Source: Pholiota molesta (Eukaryota; Basidiomycota; Agaricomycetes; Agaricales; Strophariaceae). Taken from it: a stretch of 44,308 nucleotides of DNA. Below are positions 27,861-40,500 of the stretch, piece after piece. The stretch's first letter is position 1; the number at the start of each line of letters is the position of its first letter. The stretch covers positions 1-44,308 of the forward strand of contig JACGCK010000310.1 in assembly GCA_014925825.1 (NCBI GenBank), given 5' to 3'. The position numbers were made by a program, and so were the translations under genes. The notes beneath the pieces were generated by a model that was not told the origin of the DNA, did no database searches, and saw only the letters and a program-made list of their open reading frames with translations.

Positions 27861-30800
27861 CAGTCGAGTAAGAGGGGAAATTAGCATGGCAAGTGCGCAT
27901 GAAAAGAGATGTCTTACATATGAATAGAGATCCATAGAAGTGGTGCGGATGTGTGCAATCAGAAGCTCGCCTTCTGCTATGCACGGGCGCCTAAATCAGA
28001 GATGCACGATCAAAGCTAAAAACAATCTCAATCAGTCCGCATTACTTGGGAAACAAGATATACTGTAGAGTACTCACATATGAGTACAGAGCAACACCGT
28101 CAGAGATAGGGCTGTGGATGGAGAATAGAAACAGAATAGCATTACGACGGGTAAGAGTGGTATGAAGTCCATCCAAAAGTTTCCCGTCTTTATACTCCGA
28201 GAATGCCAAGCGGCCCAGGCCTGACCAATTTTTTCCACGTCTCCATCACCATTTCTCCGATCGCTAAATTTTGGAATGCACGGAAAATCCAGAGCCTTAG
28301 ATCGAAGCTAGAGTTACTGGTCCCGTTGTCCCGAACCCTGCAAAATCAACACTCAGGGATAAACCTTTCTCATACCCGTCTACACTCCTTTCCAATTGAC
28401 TTCAATCTGTTTCTGTATTATTCCAATGACATTTTATTCACCACAATATATTTCTTTTCTTTACAGTTGTCCAAGTCAAATTACTGCCAAAAACCATTCC
28501 ATTCTATATTATTCCTCCGAAAAAAATCTTCCGGACCTTGTAATATAATCCCATAACACCACCCGAACGTAAGTTCCATCCTGTACTACGAGCTAGTGCA
28601 GGTATCTCCGAGTCCAATTAGACCAATAATTTAACACCCGTGTGACGCGATGGAATCCACATTGTCATCTCCATCCCCAAATCACCGGTCTGATTCACCG
28701 CCGTACATCCAAGAACCCGCTTCTTTTTGCTAACATCATAAGAAGCTTTGCGAATGCTGCGCACTCTCTCACACTGCAACTTGTCCGGTAAACTATTCCT
28801 TGTGTACATTCCAATGAAAGCTTTGCTACTGGCTGAAATTTTGGCATGAGAATGGTATTTACAATAGACACACTAGTCTAGCAGGGTTGAAGCGTTGCAA
28901 GCGGAAATGTTCCCAAGATTTGAGCTATGTCCGGCAAACGTAATTTGTTGCAGTTAGGCAACGTGCCCGTAACTTTCCGGAAGGTGTACGCACGAGTCGC
29001 AAGTGGCAATGTCATCAAAGTTTAAGCTATGTATGAGACATGCCTACGGACTGCTGAATAAACCATACGAGGGTGTCTTTATTCCATTCCTAGAGCTTAT
29101 TTACATTCAGATATCGAGTGTATTATCTGTAAGGTTGAAGCGTTGCGAGCGGCTGGACATGACATTAAATTTATCCATGTCGCGTCTGCATGCTCCGTCA
29201 TTGCGCCGGAGTTGAGATGTATTGCCTCCCTCCCCTTGAGCTCTGCACAAAAAGGAGTGTACAAAGGGATCACGATATAAGAAAGATGTAGCATCTCCAG
29301 CGGATTTATATGCGCTTGAAACTTCAACTTTTGAAAGTAACCACTGAGTACGCGGCTTTTCGCAAATGATTGAGTTGATTAATATTATGGAGTCTGGTAT
29401 TTTATAACACGGAAAGGCCGTCAAATATAACCGTCATGTCTGTCCTTTGATATGGGTTGGAGCAGAGGAAGCAGTTGCCATCTCGTCGCCGCGAACGAAC
29501 TTCGAGATTAAACGCCGCATGGCACTGCCACCATTTTAGGCGCCCGTATGTGGCACAGTTCGCATGCTCTCAAGATTGCGCACTGGCACATTTGTGTTAC
29601 ACATATGAAGACAGCTGCATGACTCAATATACCCAATGTTCTATGAATTGGTATCTTCAGTTGAACGCAGAGTCAGGCGTTCAGATATCGAGCACTCCTA
29701 TAACAATGCGCGTCTCCTCTCTCAATGCGCCATTTGAAATGCAGAAAACGTATCTAATCAATATCAGAACTGTGTATTACATACATGTCTACAGTACTAA
29801 TGTTTCGCTCTATTTTTGCGACCGTACGGTGCGATGCGGCGGCGTGTACGAAGAGACGACAGCGGAATCAAGATTTGATCTGAGACCTGCAGAGCGCGTC
29901 CGCTGCTCTCTTCTAAATTCCATGTGGACGCCTCAAACATATAGTAGTACATAGCCCCAGTAGCATACTATTGGACACAAGAGATTTGGAGCGGCGAGGC
30001 TAGGCCAGCCAAGGATACTTGTACCGAGCATGACCCACTCCTCCCACCCCGTTTCTCGTTTCCAGTCCATTGCGCATCGCACGGGGACCTGGAAAAACCC
30101 ACGTCAAACCCCGTTATTAGTGCCATCAAGGGTCCTCTCGGGTGCGTTGCCAGCGAAGATCGCGCGCTTCAACTTTCCGCCTGCAAATCGCTGCATTTGC
30201 TGGAACCTTGGGTACGGAGCATTACACGGAATAAGCAGTCTAGTGCCATTTCCCTTGATTTTACGACATGTGAAGGCGTCTTACCGGGTTACGAGTTGTT
30301 GGGTAGAAGGTGGCAATTTCTATTGGCCGCTGAGCGGATGAGGTTCGCAATTTTGCAAATGTAGAAACATAAACTTCATTCTTTGCACTCGTTAATACAC
30401 TTGAATAAAACACAATAACTAGTCGCTTTTCTGCATTCTGGTTGTTATCAAATGGTCTATGAGTTCTCATATTGATAATAGGTATGGTCTACAGGACACA
30501 GGCAAGGATGAGCAACGGACGCGGATGAGAAAATGGAGGAGGAGATGCGGATCGGATTTCGCTTAGCGCACGCGAACCCTGGATGAGATGTTTCCAATAC
30601 CACCATTTTCATTCCATGTACGTACACGTCTACCAAAGACATATATAAGACGACGGATGTCCCTCTCATTCCCTCATCCCGCTCTCCTCTCCTCTCCTCT
30701 CCTCTCCTGCTCTTCTCTCTTCTCACTCTATCTCGCCGAGTTCGGCGCTTCGGCTGGATCTGACCAGCGCTGCCCTCTTCTGCACGTCCACTCGTCGATG

Positions 30801-31050
30801 GCGATGTAGTCCGCCTGTCCTACAAGTGAGCTCTGGTCATAGTTCAGTGATAAACCTGATCGCTAACGCGACGCACCTTACGTCGGCTACAGCACACAGC
30901 CGTTTATCGCCTGGCTGCGCACGGCGTCCCATTCCAATTCGCCTGCAAGTACTCCATAGCGGCATGCAATGGGGAGCTATGTGAGCGCTGTCCTTCAGAA
31001 TGACATACGCACCGCACTACCACAGTCCTCTCGCAGCGGATAGCCCCTTC
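27861..31050. other. Unit 1 middle, no supported gene
   Basis: About 3.2 kb, present in unit 2 at about 36,700-39,880. Open frames such as 28618-28809 (minus), 29457-29954 (plus) and 30030-30341 (plus) exist. The 63-codon frame at 28618 differs from its unit 2 counterpart by about 8 amino-acid replacements, so there is no sign of protein conservation. The 30030 frame is near-identical in both units only because the DNA is. A CT-rich microsatellite (repeated CTCTC) lies at about 30680-30725. The segment may contain non-coding transcripts or degraded genes. Confidence 0.4.
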
Positions 31051-31059
31051 GCGCTCCGA

Positions 31060-32300
31060 CTCATCCGGAACGCGTGGTGAGTAGCTTGCTGCTCGTCTCT
31101 GCAGCCGTGATATTGCTGACCGCCGCTGACAGCGCCTGCAAGCCGGTTTCCGCGTCGCCGATTATACGCGGTGCGCTTGGGCGACTGGGTCAGCAAGCCT
31201 CGGTGCTGGATATATCCAGGGTAAGTCAGAATCATGAACGATCTGATAAACACACTCACCCGTATCCAATCGCATTCATCCCATCCATCGGCTCCTTGCC
31301 GTTTCCTTCCGCCTGTGGTCGTCCTCATTGCCAAGTGCAGATGGGCGAATCTGCTGCTCGTCTCTGCAGCCGTTATATTGCTGACCGCCGCCCACAGCGC
31401 CTGCAGGCCAGTTTCGTCGTCGCCGATTATGCGCGCTGCACCGTGCCCTTGTGCAACTGGGTAAGTCAAAATCATCAACGTTCCGAGAAACGAACTCACC
31501 CCGTATCCTCGCGTTCATCCCATCGGCTCCTTGACGGGTCCTTCCGCCTATTGTCGTCGTTTTCGTTGCTAAGTGCATCGGATGCCCAGCTGTTCGCGTC
31601 GTCGTTCTTGTGCCAGAGCAAACCTCGGTGCTGGTTCAAGCTAGGGTAAGTCAAGGCTATAGACGTTCTGATAAACTTGCTCACCGTCTTCGCGTTCATC
31701 TCATCGGCTCCTTGACGGGACCTTCCGCCTGTTGTCGTCCTCGTTGATAAACGAATCTTCGTACCGAGCTATTCGCGTCGTCGTTCTTGGGCCAGGACGA
31801 GGCGCCATCCCGCAGGTCATCCGCTGATCGTCTGGATGCCGCCTCATCCCATCCATCGGCTCCTTGACGTTTCCTTCCGCCTGTGGTCGTCCTCGTTTCC
31901 AAGTGCAGATGGGCGAATCTGCTGCTCGTCTCTGCAGCCGTTATATTGCTGACCGCCGCTCACAGCGCTTGCAAGCCTGGTCGTCGTCGTCGATTACGCG
32001 CGATGCGCAGGCGCCGTGCCCTTGCGCGACTCAGTCAGCAAGCCTCGGTGCTGGATAGAGCCAGGGTAAGTCAAAATCGTGAACGTTCTGATAAACGTGC
32101 TCACCGTCTTCGCGTCCATCCATCGGCTCCTTGAAGGGACCTTCCGCCTGTTGTCGTCCTCGTTCATAAATGAATCTTCGTACCGAGCTATTCGCGTTGT
32201 CGTTCTTGGGCCAGGACGAGGCGCCATCCCGCTCGAACCGGCGCCGCACTCACTGACGCCCGTCCCGCGGCAGATCTCCTTCCTCGTCGTAGGTGGTATC
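31060..32300. repeat. Unit 1 GC-rich degenerate module repeats with GGTAAGTCA
   Basis: Modules recur with variable length. GGTAAGTCA followed by a variant of AAATCATGAACG occurs near 31222, 31459, 31645 and 32065. GCTGCTCGTCTCTGCAGCCG occurs near 31087, 31356 and 31920. CGGCTCCTTGACG-like sequence followed by TTCCGCCTGTTGTCGTCC recurs between them. CGTCGTTCTTGGGCCAGGAC occurs near 31780, with a close variant near 32197. Several joins look like splice donors, but no single reading frame links the modules. Confidence 0.65.
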
Positions 32301-33690
32301 TCGTCCTCGCGTTGCTGACCGTTGCTCTCGTCCCCAAATCCAATGCCCTGGCGTTTGTCGAGCCGCTGTCGTCCGAGCCACGTCGTGTGCCGTCGTCTCG
32401 TTGCGGGCTATGCTGCGGCGACCGTACGGATATCGCCCGCGCGGTTCGCGGTGTCGTCGCTGCGCCGCCGGTGGGCCTGGTTTACTGTTGTGAGTGCGAT
32501 GCTGAGAGGAGAGGGGATGAGATGAGATGAGGTCGACATACCTGGGAGGTGCGTGGCGCGCTGTGGTGTCCATGGGCCAACGATCCGTACGATCCGAGGT
32601 GTGACGCTCGCGCGATGTGCGCCGATGTTGCCCAGATCGCCCAGATTTTTCTCCTTGCACGTTGTGTTTGGCGCCGCTGTATCGGCTGGTAAGTTCAGCG
32701 CTCAGTGACGTTTGTGCGTAGCTACGCACCGGTGCTTTCGTCCCCTGCCCCCTCGTGGCCGCCCAAGCCACGCCGTGGGTCGCGCATCCCGTCGTTTCGT
32801 TGCTTACTAGTTCTCTGTTGCGGCGCGCCGGCGCCGTGTTTCCTAGCCCACAGCTGTGAGCGCGACGTTGAGAGGTGCACGGGGCGCGGATGGCGTCTAG
32901 ATATCCTCCCGGCGCTCGCGGGCCCAGCCAGTTCCGCCCGTCGTGGATGTTTGGACGCCGCTCTGGAGGGAGGTGCTGCTGGTAACGTTAAGCACGACGA
33001 GCCGTGTGAGTTGCAAATGCGACGCCGGCGTCGACGTCGGGCTGGTGTTTGGGCTGCGCCGCCGATTTGCAAGTTGTATGGTCTTGCCGTGTGCTCAAGG
33101 TATGCGCCAGGATGTGGTTGGTCTCGCGCGGAGTCGATATGGTCGCCGTTGAGTTGCTGCAGCTGGTGCCATTCGTAGTCGTAGTGTTGTCGCTGTGCCG
33201 GCGGTGGGCCTAGTTTACTGTTGGGAGCGCGAGGAGAGGGGATGGGATAAGATTGACACACCTGGGAGGTGCGCGCTGATAGTGCGGGGGGTACACTCCG
33301 GGCTCCGATGAATAGGGTATGCAGGAGTGAGCGATGGATTGGGACTGCGAACGCCGGCGTCTGGTATGTACTCTGATCTCGCGCGGTACGTCGAAGCTGC
33401 ACGGATAAGGCAGGATGTATGCGGCGGGCGGGTGTTCGTGGCGGGATGCCGTCCATGAACGGAACGGCGGACGTAGTTGAGGGGCGGACGTGATGATCGG
33501 CGGAGGCTACCGTGTTAGGGAGTCTCTGCTACGGCGACCGTCGCGCTTGAGGAAGAGGGACTGCGAGGGGAGCTGCAGCCAGGGCTTGGAGCGGTGTTCG
33601 AGGGTGAGCGAGTGCGTGAGCCTGCGCTGGCGTCAGATGTCGCGGAGCAGTCATGGTCGAGCAGGAGATTCTTGTCGCGAGCACGAGCGA
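32301..33690. other. Unit 1 GC-rich end region
   Basis: GC-rich sequence with long overlapping open frames on both strands (for example 32722-33456 minus and 32705-33178 plus). It is also found in unit 2 at about 40,720-42,050, where those frames are broken by indels. That argues against a conserved protein. It ends at the unit junction. Confidence 0.45.
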
Positions 33691-33802
33691 GTAGGCGGTT
33701 GTTCCGGACCGGGTTTAAACATCACGCTGGTTGTCTGACGCATGCGTAGCCGCAGTAAGTCTTTACAATCAACCACTACAATCACGATTTCACAACATTT
33801 CT

Positions 33803-35079
33803 ATGCCGTCCATAGTCCCTGAATACCCAACTGTCGTCCTCAGCTCAGCAAGAGAAATTGTCCACCTCGAGTACCCACCAAGCCACCTACCACCTAAGCC
33901 CTCTGACGAATGGACGCGCTTTGTCTGCATCAGCGATACCCATGCACATGCCTTTGCGGTGCCAGATGGAGATGTGCTACTGCACAGTGGGGATTTAACC
34001 AATACGGGGACGTTGAGGGAATTTGAGAAGACTATGGACTGGTTGTACAGTCTGCCACACAGGATCAAGATGTACGTCTTTCAAAGTCCCGAACTTGGCG
34101 CCAATGTGTCGTATCGGAGCTCACTTGAGATTTCTTCTTCCCGTTGCCGGTTAGAATCATCGCTGGGAACCATGATTTGACTCTCCATACAGAGTGGTAT
34201 GAACAGACACATATGCAGCAGCATCGAGAGAAGCAGGCAAGTCGATTTACTCGGTATTGACCGCGAGATCTTAAATATTTTCCTCGTACCATATAGCCAG
34301 TAGAACGCATTTTGACGATGATGAAGGGCCCGCGCGCAGATGAAGCCGGAATAATTTATTTAAGGGACGAAGAATACAATTCCAAACTAAAGATGGTGGC
34401 AGGATTTGGAGCGTTTATGGGTCACCGGTACGCATGTGTCTCTCTATATTCAATTGCTTTTACGAAACGTTCCGTGTTCTGTTTATCAAGTGGTCTCCGG
34501 AATTTTGTGACTGGGCCTTCAACTATCCACGAGAGGAAGGGGAAAGTACGTCTATTCTATACTGGCTTCATGTCATTCCTCAAGTCGGATGTCGCTTCAG
34601 CGCTTGTTGCGAAATTCCCAAAGACAGATATCCTGTGAGCACTCCCTACCGACTCATCCACACCAACATCCACCTGAAGTCCATCTTCTAGACTAACTCA
34701 CGGACCTCCATACGAAATCCTGGACCGAACGAACGGCGGCCAAGACGTCGGGTGCGAAGCTCTCCGCGCGCGACTGCCGGACCTTCGCCCGCGTCTGCAT
34801 CTCTTCGGGCACATCCACGAAGCGCACGGCGCCTACATCCACACATGGGATCCCGCTCTCGACGACGCTCCGCCGATGGTTCAGAACACGGACCCTTCTA
34901 TGTCCAGTGAGCGGGCCGGAGAGCCAACGGAGCCGCCGGAAACCGCGCTCGACACCACAGTATTTGTGAACGCTGCTAACTATCCTACGGGAAAGAAGGC
35001 GTACCGTCCCGGTGTGCGGCCGCTGTTTGGTGGCCCGGGCTTCCAAGCGGTTGTTGTTGACCTGATGGATGAGTGCTGA
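33803..35079 (+). pseudogene. Metallophosphoesterase gene, copy 2, one-base deletion in exon 3
   Basis: Exons 33803-34071, 34155-34236, 34297-34427, 34491-34545, 34601-34634 and 34692-35079. Exon 3 is 131 nt, against 132 nt in copies 1 and 3. Sequence near 34376-34382 (tacaattcc) has lost one base relative to tacgaattcc and tacaaattcc. The frame therefore breaks about 26 codons into exon 3. The rest is well preserved: SDTHAH, GDLTNTG, AGNHD, LTHGPPYEILDRTNGGQD, GHIHEAHG and the C-terminal GFQAVVVDLMDEC. Intron 2 uses a GC donor (gcaagt at 34237). The upstream region is truncated directly before the gene. If the missing base is a sequencing error, the coding part would be intact. Confidence 0.85.
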
Positions 35080-35690
35080 TGATGTCTGGTGTGGTATGTT
35101 TTGGGCTTCGAAGCGGTTGTTGTTGACTTAGCGCCGGGCGACGGAGCAGTGGCACGTCTTCGATGGTGGCCAAGGTGAGTGCTGATGATGTCTGGTGTGT
35201 TTTTCGGTGTGAATTCAGAGGGAAAACGGTGGTTTTGGGTGGTGAAATTGCCTAAACGGGGGTACAGTTTTCAAAATGAGCCTAGGTCACAACGTTCAAT
35301 CGGGTTCTGGTATAGTGCGCGCAGAGGTTAGCCCCCCCCGAAGGGCAAGCCATCCGCACTCCGCATCTATCTACGTACTCTGTAACTAAGATAGTTTGCA
35401 ATAAAGGAACAACTTACAAATCACGGGTCTGACCAACAAGTCTTGCAGTGTCGTGTGGTGGATTGAATGGGAAGAACACAATGCAAAGCCGCCCATCGAA
35501 CTCAAAAATCACGTATACACGATTATTTTTATCTGTACAAAACAAGTAAATTCAGACACCTTTTCAATTATTCCGATGGAAATCACTTACACTGTGAAAA
35601 ACACATACATGCACTGGATTGTAAAAAGTCAATATCAGCTCAGAGAGTGCCGAAAACGTAAGAATCCACGTACGCAGTGCTCGTAAGCGC
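35080..35690. other. Unit 2, region behind the phosphoesterase gene
   Basis: Contains a short local duplication (gggcttc[cg]aagcggttgttg at 35036 and 35102; gagtgctgatgatgtctggtg at 35070 and 35178) that unit 1 lacks. It aligns with 43704-44308 at a constant offset of 8624 with almost no differences. No gene supported. Confidence 0.5.
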
Positions 35691-36690
35691 TCTCGCAAGA
35701 ACTCTAAATATCTAATTTTGAAAATAAGCCGCCGAAAATCAAATACAGTGAAACCACGTACATCGAGACTGTCGTGGGAATTCCATTAGCTGCCTAATTT
35801 GTGTCGCAATGACACAAAACAGCTGGGCTTGTATGTGATCTCACAGGAACTCTGAATATCTAATTTTGAAAGTAAGGCACTGAAAATCACAGACAGTGAA
35901 ACCACGTACATTGAGACTGTCGCATTGCCCACGGGAATTCCAAGTATCTGCCTAATTTGTGTCGCAATAGCTTCTTTGTGATCTCGCGGGAACCTGGATA
36001 TAATAAGCCATTGAAATTCATATAGAGCGAACCCACGGCATTGCTCATGGTCTCGCGGGAACTCCAAATATCTAATTTTGAGAATAAGGCGCCGAAAATC
36101 AAATGAATGGGAACCACATACATTGATCAACAATGACGAGACTCTAGCATTGCTCGCGGGATATCCAAGTATCTAATTAGCTACCGAATTAGTGTTGCAA
36201 CGGCATAAAATAGCTCGAATCAATCACATACCATTCCGAGCTCTGTCCCACAACAGAACGACGACCGCGGGAACTCGAAAAATCAAGTTGGATTCCAGAA
36301 CTGATGTAAACGCCGCGTGAATACGAGATGTAAACATAAAATGTGGGGATGACTCACAGATATGCCAGTCCGCGGGACATTCAAAAATGGAATTCGAGGT
36401 GCCGTCTCATGGATATATCAGTCCGTGGGACGTCCAAAAATCGAATTTGAATGGCGGTAGCTTAATAACATAACAGCGGTAAAGTATCAATCAAAGAACA
36501 GAAAGTTGAGTGACTTACAGTCCATGGGACATCCAAAAATCGAATTTGAGGTGTGGCCAAAGAACTATAATGAGAAAAGTATCAATAAACGCAGGCGTGA
36601 ACGACATCGTGGCGGCGCATGATGGAAAGTTGAATGACTCACAGATATGTCAGTCCGCGGGATGTCCAAAAATCGAATTTGTGGGGTGGT
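35691..36690. repeat. Unit 2 array of dispersed CGCGGGA-type motifs
   Basis: Counterpart of the unit 1 array, with about eleven motif copies near 35693, 35842, 35930, 35992, 36054, 36156, 36267, 36371, 36423, 36523 and 36656. Motif positions and order match unit 1. Individual copies differ by point changes, for example CTCACAGGAACTC for CTCGCGGGAACTC. Confidence 0.7.
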
Positions 36691-39600
36691 CAAGACTCAA
36701 GTAAGAGGGGAAATTAGCATGGACAGTGTGCATAATAAAGGATGTCTTACATATTAATAGAGAGCCATAGAAGTGGTGCTGATGTGTGCAATCAGAAGCT
36801 CGCCTTGCGCTATGCATGGGCGCCTAAATCAGAGATGCACGATCAAAGCTAAAAACAATCTCAATCAGTCCGCATTACTTGGGAAACAAGATATACTGTA
36901 GAGTACTCACATATGAGCACAGGACAACACCGTCAGAGATAGGGCTGTGGATGGAGAATAGAAACAGAATAGCATTACGACGGCCCCGGGTAAGAGTGGT
37001 ATGAAGTCCATCCAAAAGTTTCCCGTCTTTATACTCCGAGAATGCCAAGCGGCCCAGGCCTGACCAATTCTTCCACGTCTCCATCACCATTTCTCCGATC
37101 GCTAAATTGTGGAATGCACGGAAAATCCAGAGCCTTAGATCGAAGCTAAGCTTACTGGTCCCGACCCCTGCAAAATCACCACTCAGGGATAAACCTTTCT
37201 CATACCCGTCTACACTCCTTTTCAATTGACTTCAATCTGTTTCTGTATTATTCCAATGACATTTTATTCACCACAATGTATTTCTTTTCTTTACAATTGT
37301 CCAACTCAAATTACTGCCAAAAACCATTCCATTCTATATTATTCCTCCGAAGAAAATCTTCTGGACCTTGTAATATAATCCCATGCACCACCCGAACGTA
37401 AGTTCCATCCTGTGGAGCTAGTGCAGGTATCTCCGAGTCCGATTAGGCCAATAATTTAACACCCGTGTAACGCGATGGCATCCACATTGTCATCTCCATC
37501 CCCAAATCACCGGTCTGATTCACCGCCGTATATCCAAAAACCCGCTTCTTTTTGCTGACATCATAAGAAGTTTTGCGAATGCTTCGCACTCTCTCACACT
37601 GCAACTTGCCCGGTAGATTATTCCTTGTGTACATTCCGATGAAAGCTTTGCTACGGGCTGAAATTTTGGCATGAGAACGGTATTAACAATAGACACACTA
37701 GTCTAGCAGGGTTGAAGCGTTGCGAGCGAAAATGTTGTCAAAATTTGAGCTATGTACGGCAAACGTAATTTGTTGCAATTAGGCACCGTGCCCGTAACTT
37801 TGCGGAAGGTGTACGCACGAGTCGCAAGTGCCAACGTCATCAGAGTTTAAGCTACGTACGAGATATGCCTACGGACTTCTGAACAAAGTTCAATAAACCA
37901 TACGAAATAGGATGTCTTTATTCCATTCCTAGAGCTTACATTCAAATATCGAGACTATTATCTGTAAGGTTGAAGCGTTGCGAGCCAATTGCGAGCGGCT
38001 AGACATGTCATTATCCGTGTCGCATCTGCACGCTCCGTCATTGCCCCGGAGTTAAAATGTATTGCCTCCCTCCTCTTGAGCTCTGCACAGAAAGGACGTA
38101 CGAAGAGATTACAATGTAAAAAAGACTTTACAGCATATCCAGCGGATGTGGATGCACTTGAAAGTAACAAATGAGTGCGCAGCGGCAATTTTTTGAAAGT
38201 CATTCGGTTGATTACGGAGTCAGGTATTTTACAATATTGAATGGTTGTCGAGCATCACTGGTATTTTATATTCGTCCGTCGATCAGTGTCGATGCAGAGG
38301 AAGCTGTTGGAACTGTTGGTGGCGCGTGGCCGTGAGCGACCGAGAACAAGCGCTGTGCGTAGTTTGCACTGCCACTAGTTTAGGCGCCCGTATGTGGCAC
38401 AGCACGCATACTCTCAAAATTGGGCTCTGACAGATTTAAAATACGCATAAGAAGACGGCTGTGGCCATGGTTAGCTTTACCTAACCTTTTATGAATTGAG
38501 ATTTCGAGCTGAATGCAGTGACAGGCCTTTGGATATCAGCACACGTGCTTCTCCTCTCCTTATCCGCCATTTGCAATGCAGAATAGGTATCTATTCTACA
38601 TCAGGGCTATATATGACATACACGTATATAGTACTGATATTTCTATCTATTTTTGCGACCGTACGGTGCGATGCGGCGGCGTGTACGAAGAGACGACGGC
38701 GGAATCAAGATTTGATCTGAGACCTGCAGAGCGCGTCCGCTGCTCTCTTCTAAATTCCATGTGGACGCCTCAAACATATAGTAGTACATAGCCCCAGTAG
38801 CATACTATTGGACACAAGAGATTTGGAGCGGCGAGGCTAGGCCAGCCAAGGATACTCGTACCGAGCATGACCCACTCCTCCCACCCCGTTTCTCGTTTCC
38901 AGTCCATTGCGCATCGCACGGGGACCTGGAAAAACCCACATCAAACCCCGTTATTAGTGCCATCAAGGGTCCTCTCGGGTGCGTTGCCAGCGAAGATCGC
39001 GCGCTTCAACTTTCCGCCTGCAAATCGATGCATTTGCTGGAACCTTGGGTACGGAGCATTACACGGAATAAGCAGTCTAGTGCCATTTCCCTTGATTTTA
39101 CGACATGTGAAGGCGTGTACCGGGTTACGGACTGTTGGGTAGCAGGTGGCAATCTTGATTGGCCGCTGAGCGGATGAGGTTCGCAATTTTGCAAATGTAG
39201 AAACATAAACTTCATTATTCACACTCGTTAATACACTTGAATAAAACACAATAACTAGGTTGCTTTTCTGTATTCTGGTTGTTATAAAATGGTCTATGGA
39301 TTCTCTTATTGATAACAGGTATGGTATACAGGACACAGGCAAGGATGAGCAACGGACGCGGACGAGAAAATGGAGGAGGAGATGCGGATCGGATTTCGCT
39401 TAGCGCACGCGAACCCTGGACGAGATGTTTCCAATACCACCATTTTCATTCTATGTACGTACACGGCTACCAACGACATATATAAGACTACGGACGTTCC
39501 TCTCATTCCCTCATCCCGCTCTCCTCTCCTCTCCTCTCCTAGTTTTCTCTCTTCTCACTCCGAATTCGGCGCTTCGGCTGGATCTGACCAGCGCTGCCCT

Positions 39601-39870
39601 CCTCTGCACGTCCACTCGTCGATGGCGATGTAGTCCGCCTGTCCTACAAGTAAGCTCTGGTCATGATCAGTGATAAACCTGATCGCTGACGCGGCGCACC
39701 TCACGTTGGCTACAGCACGCAGGTGTCCCATTCCCATTCGCGTGTAAGTACGGAACCGCGGCGCACAGCGGGGACCTATGTGACGAGGTGAGCGCTGTCC
39801 TCCAGCATGACATACGCACCGCGCTAATATAGTCCTCCCGCAGCGAAAAGCCCTTCGCGCTCCGACTCAT
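36691..39870. other. Unit 2 middle, no supported gene
   Basis: Counterpart of 27861-31050. Segments around 38640-39180 are almost identical to 29810-30340, while 37700-38500 is more diverged with several indels. CT-rich repeats occur near 39520. No protein family was recognised on either strand. Confidence 0.4.
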
Positions 39871-39879
39871 CTGGAACGC

Positions 39880-40500
39880 GTAGTGAGTAGCTTGCTGCTC
39901 GTCTCTGCAGCCGTGATATTGCTGACCGCCGCCCACAGCACCTGCAAGCCGGTTTCCTCGTCGCCGACTATGCGCGGTGCGCTTGCGCGACTGGGTCAGC
40001 AAGCCTCGGTGCTGGATAGATCCAGGGTAAGTCAAAATCATGAACGATCTGATAAACACACTCGCCCGTATCCCATCACATTCATCCCATCCATCGGCTC
40101 CTTGACGTTTCCTTCCGCCTGTGGTCGTCCTCGTTGCCAAGTGCAGATGGGCGAATCTGCTGCTCGTCTCTGTAGCCGTTATATTGCTAACCGCTGCTCC
40201 CAGCGCCTGCAGGCCAGTTTCGTCGTCGCCGATTACGCGCGATGCGCCGGCGCCGTGCCCTTGCGCGACTCAGTCAGCAAGCCTCGCTGCTGGATAGAGC
40301 CAGGGTAAGTCAAAATTGTGAACGTTCTGATAACCGTGCTCACCCGTATCATTCTTCCCAACGGCTCCTTGACGGGTCCTTTCGCCTGTTGTCGTCCTCG
40401 TTGATAAGTGAATCTTCGTACCGAGCTATTCGCGTCGTCGTTCTTGGGCCAGGACGGGGCGCCATCCCGCAGGCCATCCGCTGATCGTCTGGATGAATGC
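39880..40500. repeat. Unit 2 GC-rich degenerate module repeats
   Basis: Same modules as 31060-32300 but fewer: GGTAAGTCA near 40025 and 40303, and GCTGCTCGTCTCTG near 39894 and 40158. Unit 2 has about half as many modules as unit 1, so the block has expanded or contracted between the units. Confidence 0.65.

Larger units (their letters stand above)
23248..33690 (+). repeat. Tandem segmental duplication, unit 1
   Basis: Starts at GTAGGCGGTTGTTCC and ends where the same sequence begins unit 2. About 10.4 kb, longer than unit 2 mainly because of a 1.42-kb insertion in its phosphoesterase gene and a roughly 290-bp 5' segment that unit 2 has lost. Homology with unit 2 can be followed along most of the length, for example at 26480/35330, 27828/36656, 28540/37370, 30030/38867 and 33240/41655. 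Confidence 0.9.

Noticed and set aside
28618..28809. 63-codon minus-strand frame, also at 37443-37634, as a conserved gene
   Set aside because: About 8 of 63 residues differ between recent copies, including non-conservative changes, which does not suggest selection on the protein.
29457..29954. 165-codon plus-strand frame
   Set aside because: The unit 2 counterpart (38245-38791) is split into several frames, so there is no protein conservation and no motif.
32250..33456. Long minus-strand frames of 173 and 244 codons in the GC-rich end of unit 1
   Set aside because: Composition-driven: the opposite strand is also open and the counterpart in unit 2 is broken by indels.
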